This document shows, one piece after another, positions 9,350-17,582 of a stretch of DNA of 64,000 bases. How positions within the stretch are numbered: the first letter of the stretch is position 1; each line of letters starts with the position of its first letter. Source of the stretch: JAKAGZ01 sp963772675 (lineage in GTDB: Bacteria; Bacteroidota; Ignavibacteria; Ignavibacteriales; Ignavibacteriaceae); the NCBI GenBank assembly GCA_963772675.1, contig CAVYYF010000005.1, forward strand, positions 868,001 to 932,000, given 5' to 3'. The position numbers were made by a program, and so were the translations under genes. The notes beneath the pieces were generated by a model, which worked only from the letters and a program-made list of their open reading frames with translations, was not told the origin of the DNA and did no database searches.

Positions 9350-10792
9350 ATGGATAATGAAATTTCAAGAAGAGACTTCATTGTGAGAGGGACTACATTT
9401 TTAACTGCTCTGCCTTTTTTACAGTTATTAGGGGAGCCGATTTTTCAGCCGGGTGATAAACTGCCAAATATTATTTTAATTTATACTGATGATCTCGGGT
9501 ATGCCGACGTTGGTGTATTTGGAGCAAAAGGATTCGAAACTCCGAACATAGATAAACTTGCTGATAACGGAATACAATTCAAAGACTATTACAGTGCTGC
9601 TCCAACCTGTACTCCTTCACGTGCAGCATTGCTTACTGGCTGTTATCCTGTCCGTGTTGGACTTCCGTTTGTAGTTGGTCCCAAAGGTCCCGATTGGACT
9701 AAAGGTAAAGATAACATCGGACTTAGCTCGGAGGAAACAACAATCGCTTCGATGTTAAAGCAGAAGGATTATGTTACAGGATGTATCGGCAAATGGCATC
9801 TTGGAGATAAGAAAGAATTTCTTCCAACCCGTCACGGTTTCGATTATTTCTTTGGGTTGCCTTACAGTCATGATATGATTAAAGAGAATGATCCTAAGTG
9901 GCCCGATCTTCCGTTAATTGAAAATGAAAAAGTTTTGGAACTGAATCCCGATCTAAGTCAATTAACAAAAAGATATACGAAGAAAGCTTTATCATTTATA
10001 TATAAAAATAAGGAGCAACCTTTTTTTCTTTATTTAGCTCACAGCATGCCGCATATTCCTCTTTTTGCTTCTGAAAAATTTAAGGGAAAATCGGAGCGTG
10101 GTTTGTATGGTGATGTCGTCGAAGAAATTGATTGGTCGGTTAGCGAAATAGTTAAGGAGTTGAAAGAACAAAATCTTTACGAAGATACAATAATAATTTA
10201 TACTTCCGATAATGGTCCGTGGTTAATTTATGGAAATCACGCGGGTTCAGCGGGTGATCTTCGTGAAGGTAAGTTCACAACTTTCGAAGGCGGGCAGCGC
10301 GAACCTTGCATAATCAGCTGGCCCCGAAAAATTCCGAAAGGAATTATATCTGAAGAAACGTTTTCCGCAATTGATTTCCTTCCTACGATTGCGGCTATTA
10401 CTGGCAGCAAATTGCCCGAAAAAAAAATTGATGGCTTAAGCACTTTATCTTTATGGGAAAATGAACCCGGCGCGAAAAGTCCTCACGAGGCATTGTATTT
10501 TTACGCTGAGAGTGATCTGCAGGCTGTGAGATGGAAAAACTGGAAATTACATTTTCCGCACGAGTATGATTCAGTCAAAGTGCCGGGCAAAAATGGAAAA
10601 CAGGGAATTAGCATCGGTAAAACAATCGCTCTTTCATTATTTGATCTTACAAATGATCCCGAAGAAGAGATTAATCTTGCTGATAAACATCCTGATATCG
10701 TAGAGAAAATGACAGACTTGGCAAAAAAGTTTGATGTAGAATTGAAAAAAGATGCCAGGCCGTGTGGAGTTGTAAAGGAAGAACAGGATTAA
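9350..10792 (+). CDS. Cys-type sulfatase with Tat-like signal
   Basis: This is a 480-residue arylsulfatase-family enzyme. The N terminus has a twin-arginine-like motif (SRRDFIVRG), suggesting export. The active-site signature CTPSR places Cys87 as the residue oxidised to formylglycine. Metal ligands Asp47-Asp48 (YTDDLGYADVG), the KWHLG motif and YTSDNGP complete the alkaline-phosphatase-fold sulfatase site. It hydrolyses sulfate esters, probably of polysaccharides or small aryl sulfates; the substrate is not determinable. The next gene, 10 bp downstream, encodes the radical-SAM enzyme that makes formylglycine, so the two are a functional pair in one operon. Confidence 0.95.
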   Translation: MDNEISRRDFIVRGTTFLTALPFLQLLGEPIFQPGDKLPNIILIYTDDLGYADVGVFGAKGFETPNIDKLADNGIQFKDYYSAAPTCTPSRAALLTGCYPVRVGLPFVVGPKGPDWTKGKDNIGLSSEETTIASMLKQKDYVTGCIGKWHLGDKKEFLPTRHGFDYFFGLPYSHDMIKENDPKWPDLPLIENEKVLELNPDLSQLTKRYTKKALSFIYKNKEQPFFLYLAHSMPHIPLFASEKFKGKSERGLYGDVVEEIDWSVSEIVKELKEQNLYEDTIIIYTSDNGPWLIYGNHAGSAGDLREGKFTTFEGGQREPCIISWPRKIPKGIISEETFSAIDFLPTIAAITGSKLPEKKIDGLSTLSLWENEPGAKSPHEALYFYAESDLQAVRWKNWKLHFPHEYDSVKVPGKNGKQGISIGKTIALSLFDLTNDPEEEINLADKHPDIVEKMTDLAKKFDVELKKDARPCGVVKEEQD

Positions 10793-10802
10793 TGAAATAA
10801 CA

Positions 10803-12032
10803 ATGCAACCGCGCTTATCAGACTCATTTCATATAATGGCTAAACCAACGGGGGCGATTTGTAATCTCGATTGTGAATATTGCTTCTACCTCGAAAAAGA
10901 AAAACTGTATCCATCGGTAAAAAACTGGGCTATGCCCGATGATGTGCTTGAAAAATATATTCAGGAGTATATTCAATCTCAGAAAGTTCCTGAAATTATT
11001 TTTGCCTGGCAGGGCGGTGAACCGACCTTACTTGGTTTAGATTTTTTTAAGAAAGCAGTTCAGCTTCAGGAAAAATATGCCGACGGGAAAAATGTTGAAA
11101 ACACATTTCAAACAAACGGAATATTGTTAAATGACGAATGGTGTAGTTTTTTCTCAGAGAATAACTTTCTTATTGGATTGTCCATAGATGGTCCGCGCGA
11201 AATTCATGATAAATACAGAGTCCATAAAGGAGGTCAACCAAGTTTTGATAATGTGATCTCAGGATTAGAGTATTTGAAAAAACATGAAGTAGAATTTAAT
11301 ACACTAACCTGCGTTCAGAAAGATAATGCATATAAGCCTATTGAAGTTTATGAATTCCTGAAAGAAATCGGCAGCAAGTTTATGCAGTTTATTCCAATCG
11401 TTGAAAGAAAATCTTTGAAAGATGGAAATGAACTAAAGTTTGTTCAACCATTGTATAAAGAAGCAGCAGTTGTAACTGACTGGTCCGTTGAGCCTCTGCA
11501 ATACGGAAAATTTCTTATGGAAATTTTTAATCAATGGGTAAGAAACGATGTGGGTAAATATTTTGTACAGATATTTGATGTTTCACTTGGTTTATGGCAT
11601 GGGCTTGGATCAAGCCTTTGTGTTTTTAAAGAAACGTGCGGACAGGCTTTGGCTATGGAACATAACGGGGATGTTTACTCTTGCGATCATTTTGTTTACC
11701 CGGAAAACAAACTGGGAAACATTATGGGAGAGTCGTTAAACAAAATTGTAGATTCAGACCAGCAGCTTCAGTTTAGGACAGCTAAAAAAACAAAACTTCC
11801 TCAATTTTGTGTAAACTGCGACGTACGTTTTGCGTGTAACGGTGAGTGTCCGAAACACAGGTTTATAAAAACGCCGGATGGAGAAGAAGGATTAAACTAC
11901 CTTTGTGAGGGCTATAAATATTTTTTTCACGGCATAGCACCTTATATGAGGTTTATGTCGAATGAGCTTACTAGTAAGAGAGCTCCGGCAAATGTAATGA
12001 TGTGGGCAAAAGAATCTTTTAATTTAACTTGA
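10803..12032 (+). CDS. Anaerobic sulfatase-maturating enzyme (radical SAM, SPASM)
   Basis: This is a 409-residue radical SAM protein. The CxxxCxxC cluster motif (CNLDCEYC, Cys20, 24 and 27) binds the SAM-cleaving 4Fe-4S cluster. The C-terminal part has the many cysteines of a SPASM domain that binds two auxiliary clusters (CGQALAM, YSCDHF, FCVNCDVRFACNGECPKH). It converts the active-site Cys of sulfatases to formylglycine without oxygen and would act on the neighbouring sulfatase before export. Most of the family are 370-410 residues, so the length fits. The stop is only 3 bp from the convergent gene on the other strand. Confidence 0.95.
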   Translation: MQPRLSDSFHIMAKPTGAICNLDCEYCFYLEKEKLYPSVKNWAMPDDVLEKYIQEYIQSQKVPEIIFAWQGGEPTLLGLDFFKKAVQLQEKYADGKNVENTFQTNGILLNDEWCSFFSENNFLIGLSIDGPREIHDKYRVHKGGQPSFDNVISGLEYLKKHEVEFNTLTCVQKDNAYKPIEVYEFLKEIGSKFMQFIPIVERKSLKDGNELKFVQPLYKEAAVVTDWSVEPLQYGKFLMEIFNQWVRNDVGKYFVQIFDVSLGLWHGLGSSLCVFKETCGQALAMEHNGDVYSCDHFVYPENKLGNIMGESLNKIVDSDQQLQFRTAKKTKLPQFCVNCDVRFACNGECPKHRFIKTPDGEEGLNYLCEGYKYFFHGIAPYMRFMSNELTSKRAPANVMMWAKESFNLT

Positions 12033-12035
12033 TGC

Positions 12036-12884
12036 TCACAATTTAGATGATGAAAATTCCTTAAAAAATTGTTTTACATCCACTATATTATTGAAACCAA
12101 AAATCCAACACATCTCTGCTACGTCTGAAAAATCCAGACCTCCCTTTGCAATAGCAGGATTTTTATACCGATTGTCTTTGCCATTGTATTTGTTTGCAAT
12201 TTCTATTGCCATATTCCAAATGTGTAAAACTTTAGGATCAGAAATATATTTCTTTAGGTTTAAGATCTCGTCGGTTTTTAAACCCGGGGATCCATTACCG
12301 ATCACATTTCCATCGGGAATTTTATTATAAGAACTATTTTCTTTAACGTAGTTTAGATCATCCGGGGCTGTAACGCTTTCATTCCAATCACTATGCTGAA
12401 CAACGTGTATACGTTTTGTCGTTTCAACAGAGGGTTGAGTTTTTCTGATATTTCGAATCAGAGCAGCCGTAAAATCTGATTGTCCCGCTTCAGCAATCCA
12501 GATATTTCCTCCTTTTTCAAGGGTTTTCATTACTATTGCAGTTTCTTCTTTCAATGCCTTCTCAAAGTTTTCATGTGCATCTGACCAGTTACCCCCAAAT
12601 GCAGTATCAAACAATTCGTTTGCCGGAACATACAAGCCATCCTGAATTCCGTAAGCACCGGCTACTACGTGATATCGTACATCAGAGAAACGGGGATTTG
12701 ATAGAATTGTTGTAACACCGGCAACTGAAAGCAGATCATCAACATCTGTTTTACAATCGAAATGTGCTAAAAGTAAATCTTTATTTACCCGGAATTTGCC
12801 AATAAGCGTGGTTGAAGATTCTTTAGAAGAACCTGGTGTGAAAAATACTAAAAGAATTAATAGTTGAATAAATTTAGGAAACAT
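12036..12884 (-). CDS. Exported nucleoside-hydrolase-like protein; probable terminal cassette without attC
   Basis: This is a 282-residue protein with an N-terminal signal (LLILLVFFTPGSS). The DCKTDVDDLLSVAG stretch resembles the DxDxxxDD calcium site of the inosine-uridine nucleoside hydrolase fold, and IWIAEAGQSDFTAAL suits a Rossmann-like core. A specific substrate cannot be given, and distant relatives act on sugars. The gene has the same orientation as the integron cassettes, and its ATG lies about 20 bp past the R' end of an attC site, the spacing typical of a cassette. It has no attC behind it, since the convergent anSME gene starts 3 bp away. It may therefore be a last cassette that lost its site. 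Confidence 0.6.
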   Translation of the reverse strand: MFPKFIQLLILLVFFTPGSSKESSTTLIGKFRVNKDLLLAHFDCKTDVDDLLSVAGVTTILSNPRFSDVRYHVVAGAYGIQDGLYVPANELFDTAFGGNWSDAHENFEKALKEETAIVMKTLEKGGNIWIAEAGQSDFTAALIRNIRKTQPSVETTKRIHVVQHSDWNESVTAPDDLNYVKENSSYNKIPDGNVIGNGSPGLKTDEILNLKKYISDPKVLHIWNMAIEIANKYNGKDNRYKNPAIAKGGLDFSDVAEMCWIFGFNNIVDVKQFFKEFSSSKL

Positions 12885-12903
12885 GATTATACCTCAATTC
12901 GAT

Positions 12904-13140
12904 TGCTAACGGCTATGGAATTAAGTTGCAGCCCAGAACAAAAAACTAATACTTATTACTAAACTAAAGCAGAAGATTATACAAACTGTCTTAAATTTCC
13001 GTTTACGACAAGCACAGTTTACAAGTCCATTAATTAATTTGACTACGTTGAACAAGTTACTTTTTGCGGATCATCTACTTTAAAAATCTCTAAAAAGCCG
13101 GGTACGTAAAAAGCTGTCAACTTAAATTGCTAGGTTAGGT
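12904..13140 (-). repeat. attC5 (distal cassette recombination site, about 237 bp)
   Basis: On the minus strand the site starts at core ACCTAAC (13140-13134), has a 7-nt spacer CTAGCAA, then TTTAAGTTGACAGC. It ends in CAACTTAATTC ... GTTAGC near 12910-12904. The two arms pair except for two extra bases in the L'' arm (a T and an A), as in canonical attC extrahelical bases. The central part (AAACTGTG ... GACAGTTTG on the minus strand) forms a hairpin. It shares the GACTACGTTGAACAAGTTA block with attC1. Total length is about twice that of a Vibrio VCR. Confidence 0.75.
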
Positions 13141-13337
13141 CTATTTTTTTGCCGTTTTCTCCACCTAAGAGAACTATTTTCTATACTTTAAAGTTATGGG
13201 TTAAATCATATAATTATTATTTACTCCAAAAATTCTTTTAATTCAAACATTTCTCTAAACTTAATTATCAACAGCAGGTATATCCGACAACAAGATTCAG
13301 TAAATCAGGTGCTAAAGTTAACTTTAAAAATTAAGAC

Positions 13338-13808
13338 CTAATCTGGTTTAGGACCTGGAACAGAACTTTCAAGTACACATTTCCATGAGCCATCCGTTTG
13401 TTTTTTCCAGATGCAAACATAATTTCCTGATCTTGTTATTACATTACCTTCAGGATTGTTGAACGATAATTTATATGAACCATGTGTATAACCAAGATCA
13501 CCCGATTCTGATACAATAGCATCTTTAGGTTCCCAATTTAACGAAAAGCCCGGCATAGAACGATTTCTCTTAACTATTTCAAGAATAGCTTTTTTCCCGA
13601 ATGCTGGCACTTGACCGGGGAAGTAATTAATTGCATTATCCGTCCAATATTGTGAAATTTGTTTTATATCTCCTGAAGCTGCTGCATTTGCCCATGCTTT
13701 GTCTGAATTAAGAAGTGTAGTTTTCTCAGTTTTAGTATCTATGTTTTGTGTACAGGCGGGAATTAACATGATAGCCATTGTAAGTAAACCTATAAAAGTT
13801 GTTTTCAT
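13338..13808 (-). CDS. Cassette 5: lipoprotein with SnoaL-like/DUF4440 (NTF2 fold) domain
   Basis: The protein is about 156 residues from the ATG at 13808, chosen over an upstream start because AGGAGG lies 6-7 bases before it. The signal ends in a lipobox (LIPACTQN), so it is a lipoprotein. The rest matches the SgcJ/DUF4440 NTF2-like fold (LLNSDKAWANAAASGD, YWTDNAINYFPG, SGNYVCIWKKQTDGSW). Such domains bind or isomerise small molecules, or are catalytically inert; no activity can be assigned. The ORF ends about 195 bp before attC5, an unusually long gap for a cassette. Confidence 0.8.
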   Translation of the reverse strand: MKTTFIGLLTMAIMLIPACTQNIDTKTEKTTLLNSDKAWANAAASGDIKQISQYWTDNAINYFPGQVPAFGKKAILEIVKRNRSMPGFSLNWEPKDAIVSESGDLGYTHGSYKLSFNNPEGNVITRSGNYVCIWKKQTDGSWKCVLESSVPGPKPD

Positions 13809-13874
13809 GGTAAACCTCCTATGCATTTGAAATATTTATAAAATTACGATTTTGATGAAAAAATTTCAATTAAA

Positions 13875-14048
13875 GCCTAAAGGAGTTGCCGATAACCGGC
13901 GTCCGACACAAGAATGCCGATTAGAATGACAATGCCAATAATTTAGTCCCGCCGTGGCGGGATGCGTAACTTTCATCGTACGCGCCGGCTGCAACAATTT
14001 AGTTTAGTATGTTATTGCCTAACAGCAAAACTTGTAATATTGTTAGTG
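13875..14048 (-). repeat. attC4 (shortened, about 174 bp)
   Basis: The minus strand begins with CACTAAC (14048-14042, overlapping the stop codon of the cassette 4 ORF), a 7-nt spacer AATATTA and CAAG, and ends at TTTAGGC (13881-13875). The central hairpin and the CCGGTTATCGG left arm match the other sites. The opposite arm that should pair with it (ACCGG-type L'') is missing, and the site is about 50 bp shorter. A second core-like GTTAGGC occurs at about 14013-14019 on the minus strand. It may be recombination-defective or a chimera. Confidence 0.6.
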
Positions 14049-14474
14049 GGGACCCGGAAGATTAATTACGCCAAGTTGTTGCCACATACCTAACATATTA
14101 AGTTCCTCCCAAGCTTCAGATATTTTACTTTCCACAAAACGATATATTGTAATTCCCGATATTTTTATTGGCTTACCAGTAGGAGCAAGACCCGGTAAAT
14201 TCCCAGAATGAGTAGCCGATGCAGTCCAGCGACCTACAACAGTATCTTCTGTAACAATCAAATCTTCATAAATAACGTGGGAGTCTGGAAAAGCTGATCG
14301 GTACATTGTAATTGCTCTCTTCCAATCTTCTCGAGTTCCTTTCCCATTTGGCATATGTGGTCCATAGTAGTTTGCATCCTCAAGCATAATTTCATCAGCG
14401 GCATCTATATTACCGCGGTTCCATAAATCATCTGCTATACGGACAACAAGTTTTACTTTTTCATCTTTGTCCAT
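14043..14474 (-). CDS. Cassette 4: SnoaL-like ester cyclase family protein
   Basis: This is a roughly 143-residue cytoplasmic protein of the SnoaL/polyketide-cyclase-like NTF2 fold (NRGNIDAADEIML, YRSAFPDSHVIYEDLIVTEDTVVGRWTASATHSG, GISGITIYRFVESKISEAWEELN). The ATG at 14474 is favoured over 14480 because AGGAG is 7 bases upstream of it. The stop codon overlaps the R'' box of attC4, the classic cassette arrangement. Proteins of this fold often act on small hydrophobic molecules; the substrate is unknown. It is the second NTF2-fold protein in the array, with cassette 5 the other. Confidence 0.82.
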   Translation of the reverse strand: MDKDEKVKLVVRIADDLWNRGNIDAADEIMLEDANYYGPHMPNGKGTREDWKRAITMYRSAFPDSHVIYEDLIVTEDTVVGRWTASATHSGNLPGLAPTGKPIKISGITIYRFVESKISEAWEELNMLGMWQQLGVINLPGPH

Positions 14475-14853
14475 AATCATTCTCCTAAATTATGGTTTAA
14501 TAGCTTTATTTTTTACTAAAGAATAAATAATATCAAAGTTTTTCCTACAACTCCCGCATTGATATTTAACGTATAACGGCGTTGCAAATAACCGGCGCCC
14601 CAGAACAAGAATGCCGATTAGAAAAACAACGCCAATAATTTAGCAACCGGATTGTAAATTAAATCGTACAAGCCGGTTGCAACAATTTAATTTATTACGT
14701 ACACTGCTGAACACCAATGTTTGTTAACTTCAAAACTTAAGAGCTACATAAATGCCGAATAGAATACGGCGTCCGGTTGATTTGCTGGATATTTCCAAAA
14801 AGTAAAAAGTTAATTTTGTAATTATTGACAACTTTAACTTTTGGAGGTATCCA

Positions 14854-15871
14854 ATGTATTATTCCGGAATCGATCAGCATAAACTCTTTTCACACATCAC
14901 AACTGTAGATAGTGATGGTAAAATCGTTAAAGAAGCAAAACTTATCAATAATAACTTTGAGATCGTTAATTACTTCGACTCTCTCGGTAAAGAACATATC
15001 GCAACTGTAGAGACCACCGGTGGCTGGTACTGGATGAATGATCTTCTCAGCTCCCTGGGTATTCCCTTAAAGCTTGCTCACGCTAAATATCTTAAAGCAA
15101 TTTCTTATGCTAAAGTTAAAACAGATAAAGTTGATTCCAACATACTTGCTCAACTTCTACGCCTGGACTTTATTCCTGAAGCCTATAAAATACCTGATGA
15201 TATCCGAACTCTTCGCGATACCCTAAGAGCCAGGTTAAGATTGTCTGTAAAGAGAACCAGCTGCCTGAACTTTATGCATCGTATGTTAGAGAAGTTTAAT
15301 ATCTCCGATCCTGCACTTCTGAACAACTTCTATAGACTTCAGTATCAACAGTTTGATATTCAGTCAAAATTACTCAAAGAACAAATGCTTACTCTTGAAA
15401 AATCTATTTATCCTTCCCTGATACCCAATGAAGATATTCAACGTCTTACTCTGGATACCGGGCATTGGTAAAATGAATGCCTTCACTATTTTGCTAGAAG
15501 TTGGTGACATCAATCGCTTTCAGTCTGAGAAGAACTTTTTCTCCTATTGCCGTCTTGTCCCTTCTGCCCGTAACTCTGCAGGTAAAACAAAGCAACGTTC
15601 TTCCAAAGATGGAAACAGATACCTGAAAATCGTCTTCTCAGATGCTGCCGTACACGCCCTGCAATACTATCCGGTCATCAAGAGATATCACAGTTCAAAA
15701 CTCAGAAAAAAGAAAAAACAGGTCGCTAAAGCAATCATCTCCAAAGAAATTGCCCGTATTGTTTATCACGTCCTTAAAGACAAGACAAATTTTAATAACC
15801 AATTCAAAGGAAAAGAATTACAACATAAAAAATATGTTCAATGGCCGCGCATCACAAGCCCCGACGTCTAA
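14854..15871 (+). pseudogene. IS110/IS1111 transposase (DEDD), split by a frameshift
   Basis: The first frame (14854-15471) carries the DEDD_Tnp_IS110 domain: YYSGIDQHK with the first Asp, TVETTGGWYW, and KTDKVDSNILAQLLR with the last two acidic residues. The second frame (to 15871) carries the Transposase_20 domain (WIPGIGKMNAFTILLEVGD, LVPSARNSAGK with the conserved Ser, KDGNRYLK). They join near 15447 if one base is removed (IQR / LLWIPGIG). This family cleaves DNA with a RuvC-like domain plus a serine and is guided by a bridge RNA. Whether the frameshift is real, programmed or an error cannot be told from one sequence. A good GGAGG site precedes the ATG. Confidence 0.85.
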
Positions 15872-16080
15872 CTAGTCGCTACCAAGACTCTCCGTGCTGG
15901 AATGGGAAGTGATGCGCTAGCCTAAAATATATCTGGGATAATTTAAGCCCCATAAGCGGTTTGGTTGCCAGAACATTTTATAATTGTTCTTGGCAAGTTC
16001 AATTGATATAGAAAAGGCTATCAGTTTTTAATTCAAAGAACTTTTTTAAGATTTTTATCTTACTTAAATATTTATGCCCT
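15872..16080 (+). ncRNA. Candidate bridge RNA region of the IS1111-type element
   Basis: About 210 bases between the transposase stop and the right inverted repeat are non-coding. IS1111-group elements carry their bridge RNA at this end. A strong stem occurs here: TTGCCAGAACA (15965-15975) with TGTTCTTGGCAA (15985-15996), one bulge. Upstream, TAAGCGGTT (15953-15961) is identical to the 9 bases at 16099-16107 spanning the element end and the attC3 core, and GCCTAA (15920-15925) matches part of the attC R'' box. These are candidate guide segments; which loop they belong to is not resolved. Confidence 0.4.
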
Positions 16081-16113
16081 ATTGACTTTTTACTTTTTTA
16101 AGCGGTTAGGCGC

Positions 16114-17304
16114 TTATTTCATCAGAATTAATTTTTTCGTTTCTGTAAAATCTCCCGCTTGTATTTTATAAAAATAAATGCCGCTACTTAATTCTTCTGC
16201 ATTAAATTCTGTTTTATAACTACCAGGTGTTTTTATCTCATTCAACAATGTTTTTATTTTTTTTCCTAAAACATCATAAATTATTAGTTTAACTAAGCCC
16301 GATTTAGGAATTGAGAAACTTATTGTTGTTGAAGGATTAAATGGATTAGGATAGTTTTGAAACAGCTTGTATGTATTTAATTTTGATTGTACTGCTTCCA
16401 CTGAAGTTATCTCATCAAGAGGACGCTTCCATACACCACTTCCCCATGTTCCAGCATAAAGATAATCGCCTACTAATATAAGTGTATTTACGTCCTTATT
16501 AGTCATTCCGGTGTCAACTTCAGTCCAATTTAAGCCATTGTCCGACGACAAAAATATTCCATGGCCTGTACCAGCATACAAGTTATTATTAATTGCTAAA
16601 ATTGAAAACACAAAAGTAAGATTGCTTATTTTTGTCCAAGATGTACTGTCAATCGGGATTACATAAATACCGTTTGCTGTTCCAGCAAATATATTTGTTC
16701 CATATTTTACAAAGGAAAATACTGTTGAATTAGGGTCTCCATTATTGATTTGTACCCAACTCATACCAGAGTTCTTTGAAAAAAACACACCATGGCCTGA
16801 ACCAACCCATAATCTATTATCTTCTGCAAGAATACTATAAACCCAGATACTGTCTAACAAATGGCTTGACCATGTTCGCCCAAGATTTGTCGAACGGTAG
16901 ATACCACCACCAGTACCAGCATATATATTCATGCTATCTATCTTAAGTGCATTTACATGGTTTATCAAACCTCCGTTTAACTCAGCCCAAGTATTTCCGT
17001 AGTTAGTTGAAAGATACAAACCACTAAAATCCGTTCCTGCAAATATGTTAGAATCGCTTGTTGCCATTGAATATACCCAATTGTTGTCTGAAACTCCGTT
17101 AGTGAGTGACATCCAATTTGAACCGTCATCTGTTGTGCGAAATATGCCTCCGCCAGTACCAGCAAATATATTACCGGAGCTTGAACCCAGGATATACACG
17201 TATTGATTTGACGGCCCATTTGTTTGAATCCATTGGGCTTCAAGTTTATGATTTAAGCAGAAGATTACTATAAGGAACATTAAATATAATTTTTGTTGCT
17301 TCAT
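16114..17304 (-). CDS. Cassette 3: T9SS-secreted Asp-box beta-propeller protein
   Basis: This protein is about 396 residues. The ATG at 17304 has GGGGAG 7 bases upstream and is preferred to the TTG at 17319. A signal peptide (ending near LEAQWIQ) is followed by repeated Asp-box units (FRTTDDGSNW, YLSTNYGNTW, YRSTNLGRTW, FFSKNSGMSW, FLSSDNGLNW), each near an IFAGT/LYAGT strand. This is the pattern of a YCF48/sialidase-like propeller. The C terminus is a T9SS type A sorting domain (NYPNPFNPSTTISFSIPK ... GIYFYKIQAGDFTETKK). The stop codon touches the attC3 core, so the gene is a cassette. It resembles the chromosomal gene at 2659-4660 in design. Confidence 0.88.
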   Translation of the reverse strand: MKQQKLYLMFLIVIFCLNHKLEAQWIQTNGPSNQYVYILGSSSGNIFAGTGGGIFRTTDDGSNWMSLTNGVSDNNWVYSMATSDSNIFAGTDFSGLYLSTNYGNTWAELNGGLINHVNALKIDSMNIYAGTGGGIYRSTNLGRTWSSHLLDSIWVYSILAEDNRLWVGSGHGVFFSKNSGMSWVQINNGDPNSTVFSFVKYGTNIFAGTANGIYVIPIDSTSWTKISNLTFVFSILAINNNLYAGTGHGIFLSSDNGLNWTEVDTGMTNKDVNTLILVGDYLYAGTWGSGVWKRPLDEITSVEAVQSKLNTYKLFQNYPNPFNPSTTISFSIPKSGLVKLIIYDVLGKKIKTLLNEIKTPGSYKTEFNAEELSSGIYFYKIQAGDFTETKKLILMK

Positions 17305-17353
17305 AATGGTACTCCCCAAAAATAATTATACTTTTGCGATATTGTTATAAGCG

Positions 17354-17582
17354 CCCTAACGGCCTTGCGCATAACCCGCCGCCCATAACAAACGGGCTAA
17401 GCAATGAAATAACCAAGCCAATGATTAAGCCGGAGGTGCGTAATTTTCTTCGTACGCACCGGAGGCAAGTTTATTAATTTTGTACGAACACGTTAAACAA
17501 GTTTGCCGAACGAAAAAGACAAAGCCGAAAACTGCAAATTACCCGCACCGTGTCTGCGGTCGGGTTGATGCGCTTGTTAGGC
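17354..17582 (-). repeat. attC2 (about 229 bp)
   Basis: On the minus strand it starts at GCCTAAC (17582-17576) and ends near GTTAGGGC (17361-17354). The arms pair as GCGCAT(C)AACCCG(A)CCGC, the bases in brackets being present only in the L'' arm. On the bottom strand these are an extrahelical G and T, the two marks that integrases read in attC. The spacer between R'' and L'' is 7 nt. The central hairpin GGTGCGTA / TACGCACC (minus strand) caps the structure. It is the cleanest attC of the array. Confidence 0.85.

Larger units (their letters stand above)
14788..16104 (+). mobile_element. IS110-family insertion sequence, IS1111 type, inside attC3
   Basis: The element is about 1.3 kb. A 17-bp inverted repeat with one mismatch lies just inside the ends: AAAAAGTAAAAAGTTAA at 14797-14813 and its complement at 16082-16098. 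Subterminal repeats are a hallmark of the IS1111 group, while plain IS110 elements lack them. The transposase reads opposite to the cassettes and is followed by a roughly 230-bp non-coding right end. The insertion point is between R'' and L'' of attC3. Members of the IS1111-attC group are known to target cassette recombination sites. Exact ends are inferred from restoring the attC spacer. Confidence 0.8.
14571..16111 (-). repeat. attC3, interrupted by an IS110-family element
   Basis: The R'' core GCCTAAC (minus, 16111-16105) directly follows the cassette 3 stop codon. The rest of the site lies on the far side of the IS, from about 14787 down to GTATAAC on the plus strand at 14571-14577. Joining TTTGCT-G to GTTAGGC (plus strand) restores the 7-nt spacer seen in the other sites and gives an attC of about 224 bp. 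Its arms pair with two extra bases, GCAAAT(C)AACCGG(A)CGCC, as in attC2. The central hairpin GCAACCGG ... CCGGTTGC is intact. Confidence 0.8.
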
